The notes under the pieces were generated by a model. It saw nothing but the letters and a program-made list of their open reading frames with translations, did not search any database and had not been told where the DNA came from. A DNA stretch of 8,177 bases from Cyclobacteriaceae bacterium (GTDB taxonomy: Bacteria; Bacteroidota; Bacteroidia; Cytophagales; Cyclobacteriaceae): assembly GCA_030589835.1 (NCBI GenBank), contig JAUUZS010000173.1, positions 1-8,177 on the forward strand, in the 5' to 3' direction. Below are positions 1 to 5,620 of this stretch, piece by piece. The translations under genes and the position numbers were made by a program. Positions within the stretch are counted from its first letter, which is position 1. Each line of letters opens with the position of its first letter.

Positions 1-1517
1 ATCTTAAGCTTTTCGTACTTTAAGGAATACAGGTCGGTCTGGTTGTGGTTGAGGTAAATAAAATGGAGGTTTTTCAATGTGCTGATTCCATCGGGGAATT
101 CAGTAATCAGATTGTTGGAAAGGTCCAGCTCTTCCAATTGCCTTAGCTCCAGAATCGACGCTGGAAATTCATTCAAATGGTTGTGCTGCACATGCAGATA
201 CCTTAGCTGCTGCAACCGTGAAATGTCCGGCAACTCACGCAATTGATTGTTGTGTACATACAATTCCTTGAGTTGAGCCATTTCTCCCAGTGACTCCGGG
301 AGATCATCAAATTTATTATAAGACAAATACAATACTTCAAGATTATGGAGCTGTGAGAGCTTTTCTGACAGCCCATTGATTTGATTGTAGTAGATGTCCA
401 GCCAAAGTAAATTCTTCAGATCAAACACTTCATCCGGAATGTCGGTCAGTTGATTTTTATACACCATAAGATTTTCGAGTGCTTTCAATTGCCCGATTTC
501 CGCAGGCAAACGTGCCAACTTATTTTCCGGCAATACTAATTTTTTCAAATTTTGCAGCTGAGCAATTTCTGGCGGCAAATAGATCAGTCCGCATTTTGCC
601 ATCACAATAGCTTCCAGGCTATCCAAACCTACAAAGCACCGCGGATCAAACGCTACAATGTTTCGGCTCACATCAAGTTCTTTAAGTGATTTGAGCTTTT
701 CGATCCCTTTTAGGGAGGTCAATTTGTTATTGCTTATGACCAGTGTTTTAAGCTTTTTCAGTTTATGCAATCCTTTGGGCAACTCAGTCAGGTTATTGTC
801 ACTCAAATTGAGGTATTCCAGCTCTTTCCATTTTTTCAGCCTCACCTTTCCCCCACGTTCACCAAAGGTGTTGTTGGATAAATCGAGCTTTTTCAACCCT
901 TTCAACTTGCGAAGCTGAGGGGATATTTTTGTCATCTGATTGTAACTCAGGTTTAGCGCTTCCAATTGCCTGTTTCTCTTGACCCTGATGCCTTTTGATT
1001 CAAGATCATTTGATTTAAGGTTTAATTTACGCAGCTCAGGAAGCTGAAATAAGCGTTTACTGATGGATGAAATGGAATTGCCTGTCAGGTCTAGCGTATC
1101 GAGCTTTTGCAAGGCATACACTTGTGAGGGAATGGAGCTAAAAAGTCCATTTCTCAAACTCAAGGTACTTTTATCGACCAAGCTTTTTGATGAAAGTATC
1201 GAATCATATTCAATCCGCTGCATAGAATCTTTCGTATACATCACCTTGCGATGCTCTTCATCGATCTTTTTTCTCCAATTAGTGGCATTTTCATGAAATT
1301 TTGGATTTTTTTTGCGCATCCTATCCTCCCGGGCTTTTCTTTTGGCTGTGATCGCTTCAATCTCATCGTGACTAATTTGTCGCTGCTTCTCTTGAATGGA
1401 GTCGAGCTCTTCAATACGATCTTTATTAAATTTAATTTTCTGGGCCTGAGCCGGCTGAATTGAAAAGCTAATTTGAAGGATAAAAAATACGAAGCAAAAA
1501 GTTTTAACGGCGTTCAT
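1..1517 (-). CDS. Secreted leucine-rich-repeat protein, 3'-truncated by window edge
   Basis: The minus-strand frame is open from an ATG at 1517-1515 to the window edge, giving 505 residues without a stop. Residues 1-25 look like a Sec signal peptide with a hydrophobic FCFVFFILQISF core and an AQA|Q cleavage site, so the product is probably periplasmic or surface-exposed. Residues about 27-112 are highly charged (K/R/E/D-rich, few hydrophobics), suggesting a helical or coiled-coil spacer. From about residue 115 to the edge run about 17 leucine-rich repeats of 22-25 residues with the pattern LxxLxLSxNxLxxLPxxIxxL (for example LKKLDLSNN, LEYLNLSDNNLTELP, LEVLYLSYNKFDDLP). LRR solenoids are protein-binding scaffolds; the partner cannot be told from sequence. 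Repeats around residues 165-185 and 205-225 are irregular. It diverges from the PBP4 gene across a 104-base gap. Any C-terminal domain or sorting signal lies outside the window. Confidence 0.9.
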   Translation of the reverse strand, partial: MNAVKTFCFVFFILQISFSIQPAQAQKIKFNKDRIEELDSIQEKQRQISHDEIEAITAKRKAREDRMRKKNPKFHENATNWRKKIDEEHRKVMYTKDSMQRIEYDSILSSKSLVDKSTLSLRNGLFSSIPSQVYALQKLDTLDLTGNSISSISKRLFQLPELRKLNLKSNDLESKGIRVKRNRQLEALNLSYNQMTKISPQLRKLKGLKKLDLSNNTFGERGGKVRLKKWKELEYLNLSDNNLTELPKGLHKLKKLKTLVISNNKLTSLKGIEKLKSLKELDVSRNIVAFDPRCFVGLDSLEAIVMAKCGLIYLPPEIAQLQNLKKLVLPENKLARLPAEIGQLKALENLMVYKNQLTDIPDEVFDLKNLLWLDIYYNQINGLSEKLSQLHNLEVLYLSYNKFDDLPESLGEMAQLKELYVHNNQLRELPDISRLQQLRYLHVQHNHLNEFPASILELRQLEELDLSNNLITEFPDGISTLKNLHFIYLNHNQTDLYSLKYEKLK

Positions 1518-1621
1518 AAAAGTAAAGGATTATTGACAATACAATAATAACTAATTTTTTAGTTAAATATTTTGTCCTGATAATCTATTTTTTTAGTTCT
1601 TCTTTACAGATATTTGAGCAC
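1518..1621. promoter_or_regulatory. Divergent intergenic region between LRR and PBP4 genes
   Basis: This 104-base, very AT-rich gap separates two divergently transcribed genes, so it must hold the start signals for the LRR gene and probably for the PBP4 unit. No perfect Bacteroidota -7 element (TAnnTTTG) is present. Near matches are TATTTTG at 1568-1574 on the plus strand (one base short) and TATTATTG read on the minus strand at 1549-1542 (one mismatch). A 7-bp inverted repeat, TAACTAA-TTTT-TTAGTTA, spans 1548-1565; it is centrally placed and could be an operator, but it is weak and AT-only apart from one C/G pair. No ribosome binding site is obvious for either gene. Confidence 0.4.
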
Positions 1622-2959
1622 ATGTGGGACAGGGCATATTATAATCTTTTTTCATACCAATTGGTATTCCTATTTATAGCGCTTATTTCCTCATGTGCGT
1701 CCACCAAATTTCAAATTAACAAACTGCCATTAGACAAGCATTTCGGAACAAATCCTGTGTTCAGGGAGAGCCATACCGGCCTGCTGGTTTATGACCCGGA
1801 AGAAAAAAACATTCTGTTTGATTACAATGCGCAAAAGCATTTCACCCCGGCTTCCAATACCAAATTGCTCACGTGGTATGCCGCACTAAAGAGGATGAGC
1901 GATTCCATTCCTTCAATATCCTATTGCGAGCAGCATGACACCTTGTATTTCACCGGAACCGGAGACCCTACCCTGCTCTATGCTAATTTTGAATACAGCC
2001 CCACTTACGATTTTCTGAAATCTAGTCCGCACGCTCTGGTATATATCGAAAAACCTATGATGGACAAACGATTTGGCCCGGGCTGGTCCTGGGATGATTA
2101 CCCGTATTATTATTCTGCTGAGAAATCTTCCTTTCCTATTTATGGAAATATGGTCCATTTCCTTAAGGATTTGGGAGATGAGTATATTAAGGTGCTTCCA
2201 TATTCATTTGAAGATAACCTAGCAATAAAACATGACCCTGCTGTCAAGTCATTTTCCATAGAAAGGGAAGAATTCCATAACGATTTTAATTTGCGATTCA
2301 ATTTGAGCCCAACAGAAATGGATGAATCCTTTCCTTTTCATTATTCTGCTGATTTATTCGTAACCTTATTATCGGACACCTTAAAAAGGACTGTTTTTCA
2401 TCAGAAGGTATTCCCCGATTGTAAAACGAGCGTATTCTTTTCTGTTCTGACCGATTCCATCGTAAAACATATCCTGATCGAATCGGATAATTTTCTGGCC
2501 GAACACATGCTCCTCCTCGCCAGCAATGGGTTTGGCGATACCCTTAGTTCGTCCAGGACCATAAAATCCCTGCTGGAAAACGAATTCTCAGAACTCAGTG
2601 ATCAAATAAATTGGGTGGACGGTTCGGGGCTTTCCCGCTACAATCAGATCACGCCAAATGCCCTTGTAGCCATACTGGAAAAAATATACTATACGATGCC
2701 CAAAGAAAGGCTCTATTCTTTTTTACCTGAATCAGGGAAAAACGGCACACTCCGTACGTCCTTCCCTCAGCTGGAAGGAAAGATCCATGCCAAGACCGGC
2801 TCGATGAGCCATGTATATAATTTATCCGGTTTTCTGGAAACAAATTCCGGCAAAACACTATTATTTAGTTTTATGAATAATAATTTTAACGTTTCGTTCA
2901 GCGAATTGAAAAAGGAAATGGAAAAGATTCTTGTAGTTTTTGTGAACATGAAGCAATGA
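1622..2959 (+). CDS. dacB: D-alanyl-D-alanine carboxypeptidase/endopeptidase (PBP4, peptidase S13), lipoprotein
   Basis: The 445-residue product matches the class C penicillin-binding proteins of the PBP4/DacB type, which trim D-Ala from peptidoglycan stem peptides and cut D-Ala-mDAP cross-links in the periplasm. All three active-site motifs are visible: SxxK as S78-N-T-K81, SxN as S288-D-N290, and KTG at 391-393. Other family hallmarks are GTGDPTL (112-118), DGSGLSRYNQITP (333-345) and GKNGTLRTSF (372-381). In E. coli DacB the same motifs sit at about 62, 306 and 417, so the insert between SxxK and SxN is about 34 residues shorter here. The N-terminus ends in a lipobox, I22-S-S-C25, so the enzyme is probably a lipoprotein anchored in an envelope membrane rather than soluble like the E. 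coli protein. The ATG at 1622 lacks a clear Shine-Dalgarno sequence but gives a complete lipoprotein signal. The stop overlaps the next gene's start. Confidence 0.93.
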   Translation: MWDRAYYNLFSYQLVFLFIALISSCASTKFQINKLPLDKHFGTNPVFRESHTGLLVYDPEEKNILFDYNAQKHFTPASNTKLLTWYAALKRMSDSIPSISYCEQHDTLYFTGTGDPTLLYANFEYSPTYDFLKSSPHALVYIEKPMMDKRFGPGWSWDDYPYYYSAEKSSFPIYGNMVHFLKDLGDEYIKVLPYSFEDNLAIKHDPAVKSFSIEREEFHNDFNLRFNLSPTEMDESFPFHYSADLFVTLLSDTLKRTVFHQKVFPDCKTSVFFSVLTDSIVKHILIESDNFLAEHMLLLASNGFGDTLSSSRTIKSLLENEFSELSDQINWVDGSGLSRYNQITPNALVAILEKIYYTMPKERLYSFLPESGKNGTLRTSFPQLEGKIHAKTGSMSHVYNLSGFLETNSGKTLLFSFMNNNFNVSFSELKKEMEKILVVFVNMKQ

Positions 2960-3615
2960 GACATATATTTATCATAATTGTAATCCTTATTATAGGCTCT
3001 GCTACCGTCGAGGCCCAGCCAGGCATCAAACTTGCCAAGCTGAAATACAATGGTGGTGGCGACTGGTACGCCAATAAAACTGCCCTTCCCAACCTCATAA
3101 AATTCTGCAACCGAAACCTACATATGGATTTGGTAAATTCTGAAGACGTGGTGGAAGTTGGTAGTGCCGACCTGTTTTTATATCCTTATATATATATGAC
3201 CGGACATGGAAATGTGGTCTTTTCAAGCCAGGAAGCAGAGAACCTAAGAAATTATCTTGCCGGGGGTGGATTTTTGCACATCGACGACAATTATGGCTTG
3301 GATCAGTTTGTAAGGCTGGAAATGAAGAAAGTATTCCCCAACCTGGATTTTGTAGAATTGCCTTTTGACCATTCCATCTATCATCAGAAGTATAAATTTG
3401 TAACCGGATTGCCAAAAATCCATGAGCACGATGGCAAACCAGCTCAAGGACTGGGATTGATCTACGAGGGCAGGCTGGTTTGCTTTTACTCCTATGAAAG
3501 CGACCTTGGCAACGGCTGGGAAGATCAAAGCATATACAACGACCCTGAATCTATCCGACTGGAAGCGCTAAAGACAGGAGCAAATATTATCTCCTTTGCG
3601 TTTACTCAAGATTAA
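2956..3615 (+). CDS. Secreted DUF4159 domain-containing protein
   Basis: The 219-residue product has a signal peptide (hydrophobic IIIVILIIG core, probable cleavage after VEA at residue 20) followed by one DUF4159 domain filling the rest. Visible family motifs are YNGGGDWY (31-38), YPYIYMTGHG (76-85), GGGFLHIDDNYG (103-114), LPFDHSIYH (135-143) and LGNGWED (184-190). DUF4159 proteins are thought to adopt a class-I glutamine-amidotransferase-like fold but have no established function; the conserved GHG and HIDD residues could bind a ligand. I see no Cys positioned as a nucleophile in the TGHG elbow, so amidotransferase activity is not supported. The start ATG overlaps the TGA of the PBP4 gene as ATGA, implying translational coupling and joint expression in the cell envelope. 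No membrane segment follows the signal peptide, so the mature protein should be periplasmic. Confidence 0.9.
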   Translation: MRHIFIIIVILIIGSATVEAQPGIKLAKLKYNGGGDWYANKTALPNLIKFCNRNLHMDLVNSEDVVEVGSADLFLYPYIYMTGHGNVVFSSQEAENLRNYLAGGGFLHIDDNYGLDQFVRLEMKKVFPNLDFVELPFDHSIYHQKYKFVTGLPKIHEHDGKPAQGLGLIYEGRLVCFYSYESDLGNGWEDQSIYNDPESIRLEALKTGANIISFAFTQD

Positions 3616-3683
3616 TAGAACAATATTCGACTTCCACTTCTAAATTCCTTATTCCCTAACCTGGAAAAGCCAGAACTAAATAA

Positions 3684-3710
3684 GATTGATGCAGATTGAT
3701 GCAGATTGAT
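3684..3710. repeat. Tandem 10-bp repeat, unit GATTGATGCA, about 2.7 copies
   Basis: Two exact copies of GATTGATGCA are followed by a third, partial GATTGAT. The same GATTGA word recurs twice more immediately downstream (3715-3720 and 3726-3731) inside the left arm of the adjoining hairpin, and its complement TCAATC recurs four times to the right. The array therefore seems to be part of one composite element. The copies are directly adjacent with no spacers. Confidence 0.85.
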
Positions 3711-3775
3711 AAGAGATTGAATAAAGATTGATTTTTCAATCCTCTCAATCCCTTCAATCTTTATTCAATCTTTTA
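3710..3775. terminator. Large inverted repeat; possible terminator of the dacB-DUF4159 unit
   Basis: The left arm (3710-3731) and right arm (3754-3775) are complementary over 22 positions with only one G-T pair, including a perfect 18-bp core (3714-3731 with 3754-3771). The 22-base loop carries further CAATC words, so alternative pairings are possible. The stem is AT-rich, and a T-rich run, CTTTTACCTTTTA, closes and follows the right arm. As it is the first strong hairpin downstream of the DUF4159 stop, it may end that transcript. Its link with the GATTGA tandem repeats argues equally for a dispersed palindromic element; the two roles are compatible. Confidence 0.6.
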
Positions 3776-3802
3776 CCTTTTATACGTATCAGTGTATTAT
3801 AC

Positions 3803-3849
3803 ACCTCCTCAGAGTCCTCTTCGAGTGACTCTGAGGAATGAAGGGAGGT
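3803..3849. repeat. REP-like palindromic element
   Basis: A perfect 10-bp inverted repeat, CCTCAGAGTC (3807-3816) and GACTCTGAGG (3827-3836), is extended inward by CTC-TTC-GAG with one unpaired T, making a hairpin of about 13 bp. Outer words ACCTCC (3803-3808) and GGAGGT (3844-3849) are complementary too and frame the hairpin. GC content is clearly higher than in the flanks. From memory, CTCTGAGGAA(C/T)GAAG-type hairpins occur as dispersed intergenic repeats in many bacterial genomes; copy number here cannot be seen from one window. Confidence 0.6.
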
Positions 3850-3930
3850 TTAGTGGAACTTTGATGTCCATTTTATTCAAATATTTTTTATTCCACCATT
3901 GCATACCATCATTCACCTGCTGCCATATTA

Positions 3931-3956
3931 AGACTCTTCGCTTCGCTCTGAGTGAC
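3931..3956. repeat. Fragment resembling a dispersed GAGCGAAGCGAAGA-type repeat
   Basis: The stretch contains CTCTTCGCTTCGCTCTGAG followed by TGACG, which read on the other strand gives CTCAGAGCGAAGCGAAGAG. This word belongs to a type of intergenic repeat that recurs in many bacterial genomes (recalled, not searched). It shares CTCTTCG and CTCTGAG with the palindrome about 110 bases upstream, so the two may be the ends or two degenerate copies of one element. Confidence 0.45.
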
Positions 3957-3996
3957 GACTCATTTACAAACTTTCATTAAATTCGTGGCAGAACCA

Positions 3997-4012
3997 ATTT
4001 AAATATTTAAAT
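3997..4012. repeat. 16-bp perfect AT-only palindrome
   Basis: ATTTAAATATTTAAAT is its own reverse complement. In DNA this AT-rich it can arise by chance, and no gene start lies close by. It sits about 12 bases left of the 19-bp tandem repeat, so a shared regulatory role is conceivable but unsupported. Confidence 0.5.
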
Positions 4013-4024
4013 CTGCGATTTTTC

Positions 4025-4062
4025 TTGGCACCATGGTGAATTTTTGGCAACATGGTGAATTT
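4025..4062. repeat. 19-bp perfect-register tandem duplication containing CACCATGGTG
   Basis: TTGGCACCATGGTGAATTT (4025-4043) is followed without a gap by TTGGCAACATGGTGAATTT (4044-4062); the copies differ at one base. The first copy includes the 10-bp palindrome CACCATGGTG (4029-4038), broken in the second copy by the C-to-A change. Two helical-phase-related copies about 230-270 bases upstream of the PqqD operon could be a protein binding site; equally it may be a simple slippage duplication. Confidence 0.75.
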
Positions 4063-4240
4063 ACTGAGTTCTGATTTTATTAAACCTCAAATTGAAAAAC
4101 CGGAACTTTTTATAGTCAATCGGTTGTTATATTTCTTTAGAGATTTTTTGTTGAAATTTTTAGCACGTTCGTTACGTTTATTTCATCATTGGTTTAAAAA
4201 CGACAAAAATACCTGCATTAAGTGCGTTTTATCACAAAAA

Positions 4241-4247
4241 TAATTTG
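4241..4247 (+). promoter_or_regulatory. Possible degenerate -7 element for the PqqD operon
   Basis: TAATTTG matches the Bacteroidota -7 consensus TAnnTTTG except that one spacer base is missing. Transcription from here would start near 4254, giving a leader of about 40 bases before the ATG at 4294 and excluding the upstream TTG at 4252 as a start. No -33 TTG is visible at the expected distance, so this is a weak call. Confidence 0.2.
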
Positions 4248-4293
4248 TTAATTGGGTGAAATTAGATTTTCAAAAAACACAAATTTTCGAAAG

Positions 4294-4542
4294 ATGAATA
4301 TCAAAAAACACATTGCCATCAGTGAATCTGGCGTCTTGTTTAATGGCTCCACGGGAGATTCATATTCTGTAAATCCTATTGCTACCGAAATACTGGAGAT
4401 GCTGAAAAACCAGCTATCGGAAGAACAGATTAAAATTAAAATACAGGAGAAATATGATGTGGATCCTGAAAGACTGGAAGGTGACGTATACGATTTTATT
4501 GCTCACCTGCGACAACTAAATCTAATCGAAATCAATGACTAA
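4294..4542 (+). CDS. Stand-alone PqqD-family protein (RRE-like fold)
   Basis: The 82-residue product matches the PqqD family: a strand-rich N-terminal part with NGSTGDSYSVNPIATEIL (residues 17-34; the family's G-x-x-Y-x-L/V-N-x-x-A/G turn), a helix LSEEQIKIKIQEKYDV (41-56), then a C-terminal helix DVYDFIAHLRQLNLIE (64-79) equivalent to the DVxxFLxxLxxxGLI family ending. PqqD and related RiPP recognition elements bind the leader of a precursor peptide and present it to a modifying enzyme. Here it is free-standing and next to an ATP-grasp enzyme and a decarboxylase rather than a radical-SAM protein. I chose ATG 4294 over an in-frame TTG at 4252 because the 14 extra residues lie outside the family's length. 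The gene overlaps the ATP-grasp gene by eight bases, so the two are probably translationally coupled. Confidence 0.85.
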   Translation: MNIKKHIAISESGVLFNGSTGDSYSVNPIATEILEMLKNQLSEEQIKIKIQEKYDVDPERLEGDVYDFIAHLRQLNLIEIND

Positions 4543-5608
4543 GCAAAAATTAACCATCGCTGTCACAGCATTAAATGCCATTGACAACCCGGGGCCAGGT
4601 GTAGGTGTTATCCGGTCATTGAGAGCATGCGAAGATTTTGATCTTAAAATAATAGGCGTGTCGTATGAGACGATGGAGCCAGGGGTTTATATGCATGACC
4701 TGATCGATACCAGTTACCAGGTCCCCTACCCCTCGGCGGGAAGTGAACAGCTATTAAACCGGCTACTATACATTCATTCCATTGAAAAGTTGGATTTTAT
4801 CCTGCCAAACTTTGATGCGGAGCTAAGAAATTATATAAAGATCGCCCCCGCTCTTTTGCAGCAAGGCATACATACGCTATTACCAGGTATGGATATGCTA
4901 ACTGAAGTAGATAAAATGAACCTGTCGGACTTTTGTCAAAAAAATGGTCTTTTTACTCCAAAGACAAAGCATATAAGTTCGATTGGTGAAATAGACGATC
5001 TGGAAGATGACTTTGAATATCCCCTTTTTGTAAAAGGCTCCTTTTATGAGGCCTATAAAGCAGTGAATAAAGGGCAGGTTCAGGCCTATTTCAATAAGCT
5101 TAGCGCCAAATGGGGACTTCCGGTGATTATACAGGAAATGGTGCAGGGTACCGAAATTGATATCGCCGGACTTGGGGATGGAGATGGAAATTTGATCGGC
5201 GCTATTCCGATGCGAAAATTATTTATTACTGACCGCGGTAAAGGATGGTCGGGAGTAGTCCTGGAAGATTCCTCGCTGGTTGAGATATCCAAGAAGTTTG
5301 TCGAGGCGACAAAATGGCGGGGTGGCTTCGAGTTGGAATTTATGCGTACTGAAGATGATAAACTGATGCTTCTGGAAGTAAACCCGAGGTTTCCCGCATG
5401 GATTTATCTGACGGTAGCCGCAGGGCAAAACCTTCCCGCAGCAGCTGTAAAGCTTGGCATGAACATTCCTTCGGCACCATTCACCACCTATGAGCCGGGA
5501 AAAATGTTTGTCAGGTATGCGTGGGAATTAATCACTGACATTACTGAATTTCAAAAATTCTCTACCCAGGGGGTTTTGTCCAAAGAAAAAGATTCAACAA
5601 AAAACTAA
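4535..5608 (+). CDS. ATP-grasp ligase, CarB/biotin-carboxylase-like, substrate unknown
   Basis: The 357-residue product has an N-terminal nucleotide-fold-like domain (about 1-115; opening LTIAVTALNA and GPGVGVIRSLR) followed by an ATP-grasp domain. Visible ATP-grasp landmarks are D126-K127 before the central domain, the ATP-binding lysine in PLFVKGS (K167), IIQEMVQGTEIDI (198-210, with E201 and E207), the acidic FELEF (265-269), and the metal-binding E281-V-N-P-R285 motif. Such enzymes join a carboxylate to an amine or similar nucleophile through an acyl-phosphate. Overall layout resembles carbamoyl-phosphate-synthase-type and PylC-type amino acid ligases, but the substrate cannot be read from sequence. 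No membrane segment or signal peptide is seen, so it is cytoplasmic. The start overlaps the PqqD-like gene and the end lies 12 bases before the decarboxylase gene, so the three probably form one operon. The last 15 residues are polar and probably disordered. Confidence 0.85.
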   Translation: MTKQKLTIAVTALNAIDNPGPGVGVIRSLRACEDFDLKIIGVSYETMEPGVYMHDLIDTSYQVPYPSAGSEQLLNRLLYIHSIEKLDFILPNFDAELRNYIKIAPALLQQGIHTLLPGMDMLTEVDKMNLSDFCQKNGLFTPKTKHISSIGEIDDLEDDFEYPLFVKGSFYEAYKAVNKGQVQAYFNKLSAKWGLPVIIQEMVQGTEIDIAGLGDGDGNLIGAIPMRKLFITDRGKGWSGVVLEDSSLVEISKKFVEATKWRGGFELEFMRTEDDKLMLLEVNPRFPAWIYLTVAAGQNLPAAAVKLGMNIPSAPFTTYEPGKMFVRYAWELITDITEFQKFSTQGVLSKEKDSTKN

Positions 5609-5620
5609 AAGAAAAAATTA

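Larger units (their letters stand above)
3616..4293. other. Repeat-rich intergenic region without convincing genes
   Basis: About 680 bases lie between the DUF4159 stop and the PqqD-like start. In order they hold a small hairpin (CTGG-AAAAG-CCAG, 3661-3673), a tandem GATTGATGCA array running into a large hairpin, a palindrome around 3803-3849, a REP-like word near 3931-3956, a 16-bp AT palindrome, a 19-bp tandem duplication, and an AT-rich stretch to the operon. Two short open frames (62 and 63 codons) cross it but show no domain, start signal or compositional sign of coding. The promoter of the PqqD operon must lie at the right end. The density of unrelated repeats suggests a landing zone for dispersed elements. 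Confidence 0.7.

Noticed and set aside
658..1463. Three plus-strand open frames opposite the LRR gene
   Set aside because: They are antisense to a clear repeat-bearing coding sequence and their serine/leucine-rich peptides mirror the LRR codons.
3684..3775. CRISPR array
   Set aside because: The repeats are 10 bases, directly adjacent without spacers, and no cas gene is nearby.
3792..3980. 62-codon plus-strand open frame in the repeat region
   Set aside because: It is translated through the REP-like palindrome and the GAGCGAAGC-type word; the peptide is low-complexity read-through of repeats with no start signal or domain.
4052..4243. 63-codon plus-strand open frame upstream of the PqqD-like gene
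   Set aside because: Its ATG lies inside the second copy of the 19-bp tandem repeat, the product is rich in F, L and K as expected of AT-rich noncoding DNA, and it has no ribosome binding site or recognisable domain.
4252..4293. TTG start extending the PqqD-like protein by 14 residues
   Set aside because: The extra residues (MGEIRFSKNTNFRK) fall outside the family's normal length and a good ATG exists at 4294.
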